A stretch of 56,444 nucleotides of DNA from Dysgonomonas sp. UBA7710 (GTDB lineage: Bacteria > Bacteroidota > Bacteroidia > Bacteroidales > Dysgonomonadaceae), in the NCBI RefSeq assembly GCF_002482385.1, contig NZ_DLFW01000019.1, positions 1 to 56,444 on the forward strand. Reading direction: 5' to 3'. Below the pieces are notes generated by a model that was not told the DNA's origin, did not search any database, and saw nothing but the letters and a program-made list of their open reading frames with translations. The position numbers and the translations under genes were made by a program. This document shows, piece after piece, positions 17,137 through 25,751 of the stretch; positions within the stretch are counted from its first letter, which is position 1; each line of letters starts with the position of its first letter.

Positions 17137-17610
17137 ATGAAAAAGATTAAAGATATATTGATAATAGGTTTGTTATTGTTTGCGGTTTCTTCTTGTGGGA
17201 AAGAGGAGGAGAGGAATGTTATTCCGGTGGAGCAGGTAAATTTTAAGCTAAATTTAGCCTATGCAGACCAGATATTACGAACACCGGGAAATAGCAAGGA
17301 GTATATAAATGGGAAATATCCTGTATTAGTGGGTGAATATTTAGGATATGGCGGCCTGTTGATTGTCAATAGTTTTTATGCGACAGACAGGCCGGATTTA
17401 CTGGCTTATGATCTTAGTTGCCCTTATGAGGCATTGAGGTCTGTATTGGTAAAAGCATCGGATGACGGTAATGCTAAATGTTCAAAATGTGGTAGGGTTT
17501 ATAACTTAATGGAAAATGGACGGGTGATCTCAGAGTCTTCTGACCTGCATTTACAAAGATATTCAGTCAGTCCGACATCGAATCCGGATGTTTTTTATGT
17601 CACACGTTAA
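17137..17610 (+). CDS. Rieske-like lipoprotein with Cys in place of ligand His
   Basis: 157 residues. A lipobox (AVSSC, Cys20) makes it a lipoprotein. The C-terminal half looks like the cluster-binding part of Rieske proteins: L-A-Y-D-L-S-C95-P-Y and, 20 residues later, A-K-C115-S-K-C118-G-R-V-Y-N-L, then a G-R-V-I-S-E-S segment. In true Rieske proteins the ligands are CxH and CxxH; here the first His position is Tyr97 and the second is Cys118. The protein may therefore bind zinc or another site rather than a Rieske cluster, or have lost metal. It is 30 bases after queG on the same strand. Confidence 0.7.
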   Translation: MKKIKDILIIGLLLFAVSSCGKEEERNVIPVEQVNFKLNLAYADQILRTPGNSKEYINGKYPVLVGEYLGYGGLLIVNSFYATDRPDLLAYDLSCPYEALRSVLVKASDDGNAKCSKCGRVYNLMENGRVISESSDLHLQRYSVSPTSNPDVFYVTR

Positions 17611-17721
17611 TTTTACTTGGATAAACCTTGCAGAAAGCAAAAACATTTTTTACATTTGCACTCGCTAAACGGGAATTAGCGCCATAGTGTTGGTTTAATA
17701 GAATTCTCAAGCGGCAAAAAT

Positions 17722-17794
<73 letters not shown>

Positions 17795-17828
17795 CAGACT
17801 CTGAAAGATATCAGAGAGAAAAATGTAG

Positions 17829-17867
17829 AAAATAGCTTTCAAATCAAAGGATTGGAAGCTATTTTTT
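17829..17867 (+). terminator. terminator downstream of tRNA-Gly
   Basis: Stem AAAATAGCTTTC (17829-17840) with GGAAGCTATTTT (17854-17865), one G-U pair, followed by more T. Lies 35 bases after the tRNA. Confidence 0.75.
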
Positions 17868-18006
17868 TGATGTATATTACTGCTTCCATTCTTTTTTAGG
17901 GACGTATTAAGCTAATCTTGTAACTTTTCAATGAATGCCACGACCTAATCATAATGTATAGAATGATCTTTGACAATAACCCTATTTCTTTGAGTCACTC
18001 CAACCA

Positions 18007-18618
18007 CTATTCCTCACCATGCTTATACGGCACACTGAAATCACTATTTGCAAACAGCGCAGCCAGTCCGGATATCTGTTTAAGTCGCAGCAGTTCATCT
18101 TTATCCATGCCTATATGCTTCAATATCCAGTCATCACTCATACCTGCGTTCTTTAATTCACCGACTATATGCGTCATCAGACCGATATTATGTGTGCCAC
18201 GGGCTCGGTTGTGACGAATTGTAGAGGCCATACGATCGGACAGGTCCTTGTTTAGTACCGATACCGGAAGATGGCCTTGCTCACGGTTGTATATCCTGTC
18301 TGAGGTTTTCATTACCTGGTACCTGTGAAACCCATCGACCAGCTCAAAGACATCCTCCTCAGGAATATAGTAACATACACAGGGCATCGTATATCCGTCT
18401 TCCCATATGGATAGCTCCAGTAATTGCATTTCGGGAGGAGCAACCACATTCGGATTATAAGCATTAGCCCGTATTTTTTCTATCGGTACGCGTAATATAT
18501 TGTACACCGGACTGATAAATCCTGTGGTTTGCTGGTATATGGCAAGGTTTTCCCCGCTGTCATCAGCTTTGTTGACACCTGAATAAGTAATAGGCTTATA
18601 GCCTGCTTTATCGTTCAT
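18007..18618 (-). CDS. IbrB-like ParB-domain protein
   Basis: 203 residues. R-V-P-I-E-K-I-R-A-N-x-Y-N-P-N (43-57) and E-L-V-D-G-F-H-R-Y (92-100) are the ParB/sulfiredoxin-fold signature, and ...TIRHNRARGTH... is the conserved segment that follows it in ParB-like NTPases. The partner gene upstream encodes an IbrA-like PAPS-reductase-family protein, and the two overlap by 4 bases (ATGA), as in IbrA/IbrB pairs of Escherichia prophages, where they regulate immunoglobulin-binding proteins. The biochemical role in Bacteroidota is unknown. It is the last gene of the operon. Confidence 0.85.
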   Translation of the reverse strand: MNDKAGYKPITYSGVNKADDSGENLAIYQQTTGFISPVYNILRVPIEKIRANAYNPNVVAPPEMQLLELSIWEDGYTMPCVCYYIPEEDVFELVDGFHRYQVMKTSDRIYNREQGHLPVSVLNKDLSDRMASTIRHNRARGTHNIGLMTHIVGELKNAGMSDDWILKHIGMDKDELLRLKQISGLAALFANSDFSVPYKHGEE

Positions 18619-19898
18619 AACTTTATATTTTTGTAGAACTCCATTATTCTTTGACGGTCTTCTTGCTCCTTTTTTGTCATCGAAAATCCCATATATTTAC
18701 ATAGATGGTCATTCTTCAGAATGCAAATACACATCCGTTTATATGTAGGTAAGTCTTTAAAATCAGCTATATCCAGATCGTCCTGATATTCCATTCGCAC
18801 GGGTAGCTTATCTGTATGATAGTTGGTGTAGTTCTGTACTTCGACCGGAATACCGTATGACCGAAGCTTCTCAATAGTTGTCTCTGACAGACATCCTCCC
18901 CGAGTACGCCAAAAGTCTATACTTACTGCAAGTTTGCGCCGGTAATTCATCCGGGTATCTTCCGGTAATGTAGATAATAAGAAGTTCATATAACTTTGCC
19001 ATGTATGTCCCGGAGGAAGAATAGCTTTTTTCCTTGCTACAACATAGCTATGACCATAAAGTGCCGTGAAATTTACACCGTTTACTCTGCATAACATCTT
19101 CCCCCACATATCGGGATCTAACACCCGGTATAACGAGAGGCTTTCCTGTGCAGCCGAAAGGAACGGACTGGCTACCCGCTGTTTCTCTAATGGTACGCCG
19201 GCCTGGTAATACAGGTCATACAAGTTGTTATAGTCCCAGCCGAAACGTCCGTTGGCAGTCCATATATCTGTGGTTAGCCAATCATACAACGGATAAGCAT
19301 TATACACATCCTGGGTTACAAGGCGCGTCCATTTCAGTTCATTATACATGTATCGCCGCTTATTTCCATATACGGTCTTCCATCTATGATAACTTTCCTG
19401 CGTTCGAATACCGATAAGGCTGCATGTCCTTCGGGCTTTCTTAAGCAAATGGTACCAGTTTCCGAATAACTCTTGAAAATCATAATCCCACATATCACTG
19501 CAATAAAACGAAAAGTCTGCCTGCGTATAGCATCCGGTAGGTAATTCTCTTACCCATAAATCTTTACATAGTTGATCCCACGGTCGCCAGTATATCTGGT
19601 GCATTGACGTACAGGTAGTTACTTTAAAGGGTACGCAGACCCGGTATACTTCCAGATATTCTTTGTTGGCTTCAAGTACCCGGTCGATGTACTTTGTAGT
19701 TTCGTTATACTGAACTTCGTAATCCATGTGAAAAACGCCGATTTTTCTCTCTATACAGTTTTCCTTCATATAATGAAGGCAAAGGTTTAGCAGTACACCG
19801 CTATCCTTACCTCCTGAAAATGATATGTATATATTGTCAAATTCCTGAAATAAAGTTTTGATCCGACTCATTGTCAAGTCGTAAACATTCTTACTCAT
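18615..19898 (-). CDS. IbrA-like PP-loop (PAPS reductase family, DUF3440) protein
   Basis: 427 residues from the ATG at 19898, chosen because this start overlaps the stop of the previous gene by 4 bases and leaves the P-loop near the N-terminus; a longer open frame to 20063 has no support. The PP-loop motif S-G-G-K-D-S (28-33) binds ATP as in PAPS reductases and DndC. The rest has the DUF3440 layout, with repeated W and C residues (T-C-T-S-M-H-Q, R-T-C-S-L-I-G-I-R-T-Q-E-S). Such proteins often pair with ParB-like IbrB. Adenylation or thiolation chemistry is inferred from the motif; the substrate is not known. Confidence 0.87.
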   Translation of the reverse strand: MSKNVYDLTMSRIKTLFQEFDNIYISFSGGKDSGVLLNLCLHYMKENCIERKIGVFHMDYEVQYNETTKYIDRVLEANKEYLEVYRVCVPFKVTTCTSMHQIYWRPWDQLCKDLWVRELPTGCYTQADFSFYCSDMWDYDFQELFGNWYHLLKKARRTCSLIGIRTQESYHRWKTVYGNKRRYMYNELKWTRLVTQDVYNAYPLYDWLTTDIWTANGRFGWDYNNLYDLYYQAGVPLEKQRVASPFLSAAQESLSLYRVLDPDMWGKMLCRVNGVNFTALYGHSYVVARKKAILPPGHTWQSYMNFLLSTLPEDTRMNYRRKLAVSIDFWRTRGGCLSETTIEKLRSYGIPVEVQNYTNYHTDKLPVRMEYQDDLDIADFKDLPTYKRMCICILKNDHLCKYMGFSMTKKEQEDRQRIMEFYKNIKL

Positions 19899-20362
19899 GT
19901 CTGATTTTTTTTTCTGGTAAGCCCGTTCCACATGGTTTGGCTTGGTATCATCCTGGCATACCGTTTCCACCAGAGGTTTACGATAAAACCATTTGCGGCA
20001 AATATTTCTTCGTGACGCAGATGAACTACAGCTTCGACTATGTAATCGGCTGATAAGTCCCACATGAGCTCACGAATAAGCAGGGCAAAAACGGACCGAT
20101 CATCATTGACCACGTAATAGTTATTAATGGTCCCAAGTCCTTCCCGGCATCTGACAGGTAAGAAACCAAGTGTTTCCCCGTCTTTGGATGCGACATACCA
20201 ACAATGTTCCGGCGAAGTCTTGTAAGGATAATTCAGGTTATATGCGAGTACGGTTTCATTCATGGCAAGATGTGCCACCAGATAATACAATCGTGGATCA
20301 TCGCCTTCTAGTTTAATTACTTCCATACCTGTTTCTGTATAATTGACATTCTTATTTTTCAC
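19895..20362 (-). CDS. GNAT-like acetyltransferase fold protein
   Basis: About 155 residues from a GTG at 20362, or 143 from the ATG at 20326. The central part (G-E-T-L-G-F-L-P-V then I-N-N-Y-Y-V-V-N-D-D and a C-terminal F-A-A-N-G-F) is consistent with a GNAT fold, but the acetyl-CoA loop (Q/R-x-x-G-x-G/A) is not obvious, so catalytic activity is uncertain. Its stop codon overlaps the start of the IbrA-like gene (ATGA), so it is coupled to the pair and is probably part of the same system. I do not know its substrate. Confidence 0.65.
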   Translation of the reverse strand: MKNKNVNYTETGMEVIKLEGDDPRLYYLVAHLAMNETVLAYNLNYPYKTSPEHCWYVASKDGETLGFLPVRCREGLGTINNYYVVNDDRSVFALLIRELMWDLSADYIVEAVVHLRHEEIFAANGFIVNLWWKRYARMIPSQTMWNGLTRKKNQT

Positions 20363-20384
20363 CGCAGATTAGGAATTTTGGCCT

Positions 20385-21002
20385 TTACCGGATTACGGCA
20401 CATTCTATACGCTCCAGCTGGTAAAAGTAATTTACTTTCATATAACGATAAGGAGTACCGCCGTTAAGTTCCATTAGTTTTCTCTCCCTCCCTTTCATCA
20501 CGTCAGTAGTCAGGATAATTTCATTGACCTGCCCTGCCATCGGCATGTAGGCGTCTGTATCAATAAATTGCACCAGTCCGTCCCAGTCTTCCGGGACAGT
20601 GCGGGTCACAAACTTTTCTTCTTCGATCCCGGTACGGGCAGACAGATACTCCGTAAAATTTATTAATCGTTTTTCCACCAGTTCTTTATTGTCATTCCAT
20701 GTACCTTCAATAGAACTGTAGCAGGTAATCCGGATTTGTTTCACGGTATTATTCTCTAATTCGGCGGATGATAGTAAGTCTTCCAGTTCTTTCATTTCAT
20801 GGCGGTTTTCCCGGATACTCTCCAGGTATCCCGAATCCTTTCCGTTATAATAAAAGATGAAAATACTTTCGTTTTCTCCATAACTCAATGCTTCTGCGGA
20901 CAGAATCTGACAAGATATTATAGACATTATAAAAAATATTATCCTGAAGTTCGACATACAGATGTGTAATAAGATTTGTAATTTGTCTTTTAACATACTC
21001 AT
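20385..21002 (-). CDS. exported OmpA-like protein (C-terminal OmpA-like domain)
   Basis: 205 residues from 21002, or 190 from an internal ATG at 20957 that gives a cleaner signal peptide (M-S-N-F-R-I-I-F-F-I). After the signal, I-x-x-Y-S-S-I-E-G-T-W-N-D-N-K-E-L-V-E-K-R (about residues 108-128) matches the peptidoglycan-binding OmpA-like consensus (GYASPEG...N..LS.RRA). The family occurs near fimbrial and surface loci in Bacteroides. The gene ends 22 bases before the acetyltransferase start, so it may be the first large gene of the same operon. Confidence 0.7.
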   Translation of the reverse strand: MSMLKDKLQILLHICMSNFRIIFFIMSIISCQILSAEALSYGENESIFIFYYNGKDSGYLESIRENRHEMKELEDLLSSAELENNTVKQIRITCYSSIEGTWNDNKELVEKRLINFTEYLSARTGIEEEKFVTRTVPEDWDGLVQFIDTDAYMPMAGQVNEIILTTDVMKGRERKLMELNGGTPYRYMKVNYFYQLERIECAVIR

Positions 21003-21069
21003 TAGCTTTTTTCTTTATTATTTACTTAAATATGATTATTTAAGTAATCTGTGTAATTATTATCAGGTA

Positions 21070-21237
21070 TTATATCGATTGAGATTCCCTCTCCCTCTCT
21101 TTATCTCTTTTCTTAATTAGATATCTGCGAATAACAACAAAGATAACCGGAGCCATACTGCAACTATATCCAAATAACAGAATCAGAAATTCTGACAAAC
21201 TAAAGCTACCTATAAATAAAAATGATCCCATACTCAT
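21070..21237 (-). CDS. small membrane protein, 55 residues
   Basis: An ATG at 21237 opens a 55-codon frame ending at TAA 21070-21072. The product has a long hydrophobic stretch (residues 6-36, with L-I-L-L-F-G-Y and V-I-F-V-V-I) followed by a charged tail R-R-Y-L-I-K-K-R-D-K-E-R-E-R, the charge pattern of a single-pass or hairpin membrane protein with the tail inside. It is 67 bases upstream of the OmpA-like gene in the same direction. No family recognised; the size leaves a real chance that it is not a gene. Confidence 0.4.
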   Translation of the reverse strand: MSMGSFLFIGSFSLSEFLILLFGYSCSMAPVIFVVIRRYLIKKRDKERERESQSI

Positions 21238-21324
21238 ATGTAAATATTAATTTTAAAACATAAGTATAATTTTAGGTCGTTATATAGATAAGAAAAGGCT
21301 TTAAATATTTCCTCCGGAGACTTT

Positions 21325-21999
21325 TCATTCTTCCCATTTATATCCTATTTTATATACTGTCTTTATGTATTTTGCATCGTTGGCATTCATTAATTTTGAT
21401 TTTAGGTTTTTGATATGGGCATATACGAAATTATGGTTATCCAAGATATCTGCCGTTTCTCCCAATAAATATTCGGCTATCGTGTCCTTTGAGACTACCC
21501 TGTTTTTATTCCCTATCAGGAATAACAACAGATCGTATTCCGTCTTGGTCAGGTTTACAGGCTGCTTATCTACAATGACTGTTTTTAATAAAAGATTAAT
21601 CTCGATATTATTTGATTTCAGTACATTATGGTGCTGGAATTGCAGTCTCCTTAACAAGGCATAAATGCGGATGCTCAGTTCGGAAAGTGAAAACGGCTTT
21701 GCCAAATAATCATCCGCACCGATCTTAAGCCCATTTATTTTATCATCCGGTGAATTCCATGCTGAAATAATGATTATCCCGCTATTGCCATTGTTTTGTT
21801 TTATTGTTTTCAGGATCTCAAAACCGTTTCCGCCGGGCAGATTCAGATCTAAAAGAATACAATCATAATAATACAAGGCAATTTTTTCTAAAGCGCTATC
21901 TATATCAAAAGCCTGCTCACATAAATAGTCGTCCGAAGACAGATATTTTACTATATTCTGGGAAAGGTCCCTTTCTTTTTCAATAACCAGTATTTTCAT
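21325..21999 (-). CDS. OmpR/PhoB-family response regulator
   Basis: 224 residues: receiver domain (1-120) with phospho-acceptor Asp51 in C-I-L-L-D-L-N-L-P-G, the conserved Lys in Y-L-A-K-P-F, and a C-terminal winged helix (about 130-224) with N-L-T-K-T-E-Y-D-L-L-L and V-Y-K-I-G-Y-K-W. The N-terminal acidic pair is weak (I-E-K-E-R-D). No histidine kinase gene is next to it, so it is an orphan regulator in this window. It is transcribed away from the Q-V-T-I-G protein gene at 22281. Confidence 0.9.
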   Translation of the reverse strand: MKILVIEKERDLSQNIVKYLSSDDYLCEQAFDIDSALEKIALYYYDCILLDLNLPGGNGFEILKTIKQNNGNSGIIIISAWNSPDDKINGLKIGADDYLAKPFSLSELSIRIYALLRRLQFQHHNVLKSNNIEINLLLKTVIVDKQPVNLTKTEYDLLLFLIGNKNRVVSKDTIAEYLLGETADILDNHNFVYAHIKNLKSKLMNANDAKYIKTVYKIGYKWEE

Positions 22000-22280
22000 T
22001 GCTTACTATCTTATTATTTTTTAATATATAATCAATGTAGAAAGAGTATAGATGAAATTCTATATTAGTAGGATGAATGTCAATACCGATTTTTATAGAA
22101 ATTATGAATGTAATTATCACCATCTTCCGCAAATAATAAGTTGTACGAATCATTCATTTATTTTTCAATCATATAAATGCTATCTTTTAGTTCTGATTGG
22201 AATAATTTTCAATATGCATCTATTATATTATTTTAGAAATAATAAAAAGCACGACCAGCGTACTGCCATATACCGTATTA
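22000..22280. other. AT-rich region without a supported gene
   Basis: Between the response regulator and the stop codon of the gene at 22281. A 90-codon open frame on the plus strand is lysine/tyrosine-rich, overlaps the next gene's 3' end and has no recognisable features, so I do not call it. No terminator seen. Confidence 0.5.
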
Positions 22281-23849
22281 TTAATCTAAGGCCCGAATCT
22301 GGTCGATTTTTAAAAAAGCTTTAGTGCTAGCGGCACGGGAGGCATTCGCCTCTCCAAGATCCTGTGCCCCCATCATAAAGACCATGTGATAGAAAACTTT
22401 GTCATTGGTGTTTTTAGAGGTCCACATAAACGAGCGTTGTTCCGGTTTATTGAAAGCGTAAACATCCGGGTCACCCCAAGAGGCATCCTTATTATTGCTT
22501 ACGAGCACCGTATTGTCACCGGATTTACCGCTTCCGTTTCCGGCCCATTGGTGGGCGGGTAATACCAACGAGTTGGCCGAAGCTCCGTTTGCCCCGCTTT
22601 CCCATGAATAAGTCGAACTCCACATAATATCAACGGATTGGCCCAGGTTGTTTCTGATCTGTATATCAGCGTTATTAAAAGTTGTCCCACTCGGAACAAA
22701 TACCCTCACCGAAAACTTACGGTCGGGAGAGGTCAGTGTCCTGCCATATCCCGGCGTGCTGTTTTCGGAGGTATATTCCAGCGATCCCATCGTGGCGATG
22801 CTGCGGATTTCGGCATTACGTTCGCTTTCAATTGTGGCAGTACAAGTTTTGTTATAGAAATATACAGTCAGAGGATCTATCGGACAGTAAAATGAGTTGG
22901 ACGAAGGTTTCCCTTTTACGGAAAATACCAGTTCGCCGACACCATTACTCAATTGACCACTCTGTAGTACTAAGGTCAGACCATTTATACTAAATGAGGT
23001 ACCCTTATTGTACCAACCGCCGTTACCTCCATCATAAGGGACTTTCAATATCCCCGTATATTCGGCTTGATTGGCCGCCGTTTTGTTATTATCGTAGAAG
23101 TAAGAGGGGTTTAATTCTGCCCTCTCGCAATATACGGTCGAAATTTGAGGCGCTACGGAAGGTAGGTAACTGATAAGGTTCCACTCCGTTCCGCTCCAGT
23201 ACATATAGCCATTGGTTTTGAGAGTCCCTGTTCCGGTATTGTACACTAGTAATCCGGTACTGGGATTGGGAATGGTTGTTTTGTCCGTCGGCGAAGTAAG
23301 CGCGACTCTGGGAAGTAAAACTCCTTTGTCTGTAGCTGCTATATTGAGTATGGCATCGGAAGTATTGACGTCATCTTTGCCGATAGTTACGCTTCCCGGC
23401 CTGTAAATAGGGTCTTTATGATCATCGGTGAGCGGCTGGGTCGCTCTTTCCGCTGTCACTGCCCACCGGCTTCCTCCCGCTACGGATGGGTCAAGTGTCT
23501 CCCATCCGGCTCCTGACCACACATATAGTCCTTTTTTGAACATAAAACTATTATCATCCATGGCTACTGCCGTGTTGGTATTATAAACGACTAATCCTGT
23601 ATGTGTCAGCTTCTGTTCGGAGGTTGTATTCGATGAAAACATCGGACGAAGGTCACCTTTGTGAGTTAGCGAAACCCTTGGAAGTCCAAGTCCTTTTGTA
23701 GAATTGGGACCATCATCGGTAACACTGTTTTCCTTGAGTTGCAGTAATACTCCCGGGATGGGTGCTTCGCCCATTCCTATGGTAACTTGTGAGTTTGTGT
23801 TTAAAATAATTCCAAAAAAAAATGTGTAAAAAATGATGTTTTTTTTCAT
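22281..23849 (-). CDS. exported Q-V-T-I-G family surface protein 1
   Basis: 522 residues from the ATG at 23849, chosen because a signal peptide (M-K-K-N-I-I-F-Y-T-F-F-F-G-I-I-L-N) follows at once. The mature protein begins QVTIGMGEAPIPG and continues with the shared block L-L-Q-L-K-E-N-S-V-T-D-D-G-P-N-S-T-K-G-L, PRVSLT, GLVVYNT and KGLYVWSGAGW. A second copy of this module (G-V-L-L-P-R-V-A-L-T, G-L-L-V-Y-N-T-G, Y-M-Y-W-S-G-T-E-W-N-L-I) follows at about residues 175-235, then a beta-rich unknown region of 280 residues. Probably secreted or surface-located. Paralogues: 33062, 50959 and 52362. Confidence 0.8.
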   Translation of the reverse strand: MKKNIIFYTFFFGIILNTNSQVTIGMGEAPIPGVLLQLKENSVTDDGPNSTKGLGLPRVSLTHKGDLRPMFSSNTTSEQKLTHTGLVVYNTNTAVAMDDNSFMFKKGLYVWSGAGWETLDPSVAGGSRWAVTAERATQPLTDDHKDPIYRPGSVTIGKDDVNTSDAILNIAATDKGVLLPRVALTSPTDKTTIPNPSTGLLVYNTGTGTLKTNGYMYWSGTEWNLISYLPSVAPQISTVYCERAELNPSYFYDNNKTAANQAEYTGILKVPYDGGNGGWYNKGTSFSINGLTLVLQSGQLSNGVGELVFSVKGKPSSNSFYCPIDPLTVYFYNKTCTATIESERNAEIRSIATMGSLEYTSENSTPGYGRTLTSPDRKFSVRVFVPSGTTFNNADIQIRNNLGQSVDIMWSSTYSWESGANGASANSLVLPAHQWAGNGSGKSGDNTVLVSNNKDASWGDPDVYAFNKPEQRSFMWTSKNTNDKVFYHMVFMMGAQDLGEANASRAASTKAFLKIDQIRALD

Positions 23850-23993
23850 AAAATGTGAATACTTTTGTAAAGTGATTTGAATTCTTAGTATTTTTTGTCC
23901 TGAAAAAATATTTGTATTATGAATTCGAATCCGGAAAGACAATTAAAACTAACAATTATATAGAGAATCCGCTTTTTTAATCTTATTTATTGA

Positions 23994-24046
23994 CAAAGGT
24001 AAGATAAATGGCCGTAACCTGTCAATAGTTAATTATCACTGTTTTT
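23994..24046 (-). promoter_or_regulatory. promoter with conserved 20-base element, between the divergent protein 1 and PAS-LuxR genes
   Basis: Leftward -7 box TACCTTTG (plus-strand 23994-24001), then a 21-base spacer, then CAAT at 24023 (a -33-like ATTG on the minus strand) merged with the element AGTTAATTATCACTGTTTTT at 24027-24046. The same element and spacing recur at 52038-52089 and 54642-54693, and inverted at 32824-32875. The element stops 4 bases before the start codon of the LuxR-family gene at 24051. Confidence 0.7.
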
Positions 24047-24050
24047 ATAT

Positions 24051-25328
24051 ATGGATGATTTTAAACTGGAAAGCGTAGACGATATTCTTGAAAAGAACAG
24101 AACCTATGTCGAATTTCTTTCACAAGTAAATAATAGCTTGGTCTGGGTATTGGACCGGAACACGTCTACTTATCTATATCTGTCGCCGAATTTCAGTGAC
24201 TATCTCAAGTGTGACCCGTCGGAGTTAAAGAAAAAGCAGCCTTTGGAATTCATCACCAGATACATACATCCTGACGATCTGTTGGAACTTATCGATATCC
24301 AAGATCAATTTATCGGCTTCGTGGCCAGTCTGCCGTACAAGGAGCAGATGGATTATAAGCATATCTTCGAGTTCAGGGTGTTGTACAAGGGCGAATGGAG
24401 GAGGGTAACCGACCAGCGCCAGCTATTGGGTATCAGCTTCGACAACAGGCCCATCACATTGGGAATCGTAGATCCTTCGCCGAACCAGGCACTGGATCAG
24501 GCAGTCAACTACAAGTTGGTTAATTTCAAAACAGGAGATATTGTTTCCTTTGAGTCAAACGAAAGTTCCGGTTTCCCTTTAGCCAAATTCAAACCTGATA
24601 TAACTAGTTACAGAACGGTAGATGTAGAGACTATCTTTGAGCGAAACAGGCTGTTTATCGAGTTCATGGTCAGAATGAATAATAGCTGTGTCTATGTACT
24701 GGAAAGGAAGAATAATACCTTTTTATATATGTCGCCAAACTTCAGTAAATTTTGGGGCTATAATCCTTCGTCACTGAAAATAAGACAATCAAGGGAGTTT
24801 CTCGTCCGGCATCTTCATTCGGATGATATAGCGGCTTTCATGGAAGCACAGGATAAGATTATTGAGTTTCTTTATACCACATTATCGGATAAAGAACGGC
24901 TGCACTATAAATATATCTGTGAACTTAGGGCTTTACATAAGGGGGTGTGGACACGCATAGTCAGCCAGCACTGGTTGTTAGGTATCAGTTCCGACAATAC
25001 GCCGGTAGTAATGGGTGTTGTGGATCTTTCCCCCAACCAGAACTCGAATCAGCCCTTCAGTATCCGGCTGATTAACAGTAAAACGGGGGAGATTGTCTCA
25101 TTCCCGTTCCCTGCCCATGAGAATACTATCAGTAATTCATTATCGAACCGTGAACTTGAAATACTGAAAATGGCTGGAGAAGGGATGCTCAGCAAAGAAA
25201 TATCGGAAAAACTATTTATCAGTATTCATACAGTAAACGGCCACAGACAGAAGATTTTGCGAAAAATGAAAGTACAGAATCTGGCAGAAGCGATTAATCT
25301 GGCCCGCAGGCAAGGGTTACTTTCTTAA
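24051..25328 (+). CDS. LuxR-family transcriptional regulator with two PAS-like domains
   Basis: 425 residues. Two similar halves, residues about 5-165 and 190-345, share V-D/E-x-I-x-E-x-N-R, F-L/M-x-x-x-N-N-S, L-Y-L/M-S-P-N-F-S, R-x-I/L-H-x-D-D and G-I-S-x-D-N-x-P, the PAS fold, duplicated in tandem. A LuxR HTH domain closes the protein (about 360-425: L-S-N-R-E-L-E-I-L-K-M-A-G-E-G-M-L-S-K-E-I, S-I-H-T-V-N-G-H-R-Q-K-I-L). It is a cytoplasmic regulator with no membrane segment; the ligand is unknown. It is divergent from the surface protein gene at 22281 and its start codon abuts the conserved 20-base element, suggesting it binds that element and regulates itself. Confidence 0.88.
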   Translation: MDDFKLESVDDILEKNRTYVEFLSQVNNSLVWVLDRNTSTYLYLSPNFSDYLKCDPSELKKKQPLEFITRYIHPDDLLELIDIQDQFIGFVASLPYKEQMDYKHIFEFRVLYKGEWRRVTDQRQLLGISFDNRPITLGIVDPSPNQALDQAVNYKLVNFKTGDIVSFESNESSGFPLAKFKPDITSYRTVDVETIFERNRLFIEFMVRMNNSCVYVLERKNNTFLYMSPNFSKFWGYNPSSLKIRQSREFLVRHLHSDDIAAFMEAQDKIIEFLYTTLSDKERLHYKYICELRALHKGVWTRIVSQHWLLGISSDNTPVVMGVVDLSPNQNSNQPFSIRLINSKTGEIVSFPFPAHENTISNSLSNRELEILKMAGEGMLSKEISEKLFISIHTVNGHRQKILRKMKVQNLAEAINLARRQGLLS

Positions 25329-25751
25329 TACTCCGTTGTTCGATTCTGTTTTGATTTATGGATAACACGGATCAATGGCTGATATTTTCTCGTGATTTAA
25401 CAGATGTTTCAGTCAACAGTCAACAGTTTCGTGGTTTGTCATGCTGAGAGAAACGAAGCATCTCGTCAGAGAGTAGTTAACAGCCTGTATCCCGTATCTT
25501 TCTCCAAAAAGGTAACAAAGGTTACACTATTTACAGTCAACAGTTAGCAGTCATCAGTTAACAACTTGTATCTCGTGTCTTGTCTACTCGTAACTTCCCC
25601 AAAAAGTAACAAAAGTAACAGCTTTTACAGTTATCAGTCAACAACTTGTAAGATGTAAACTTTGCGCCTCAGCGTCTTCGCGTGAAACAAATAAAGTATC
25701 TTGTAACCTGTAACTGCCCGCAGGGGCCTGTTCAATTTTTCAAAGAACTAA
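25329..25751. repeat. repeat-rich non-coding region
   Basis: No supported gene. It contains CAGTCAACAGTCAACAGTT (25410-25428), a diverged CATTCTGAACGAAG-type arm (25437-25467), two GTAAC-repeat copies (25506-25526 and 25601-25620), two copies of the ACAGTTATCAGTCAACAACTTGTA-type block (25533-25570, 25627-25650), and TTTGCGCCTCAGCGTCTTCG (about 25659-25680), a known kind of widespread genomic repeat. Confidence 0.65.

Noticed and set aside
22052..22324. 90-codon plus-strand frame
   Set aside because: AT-rich, no motif, and overlaps the 3' end of the gene at 22281 on the other strand.
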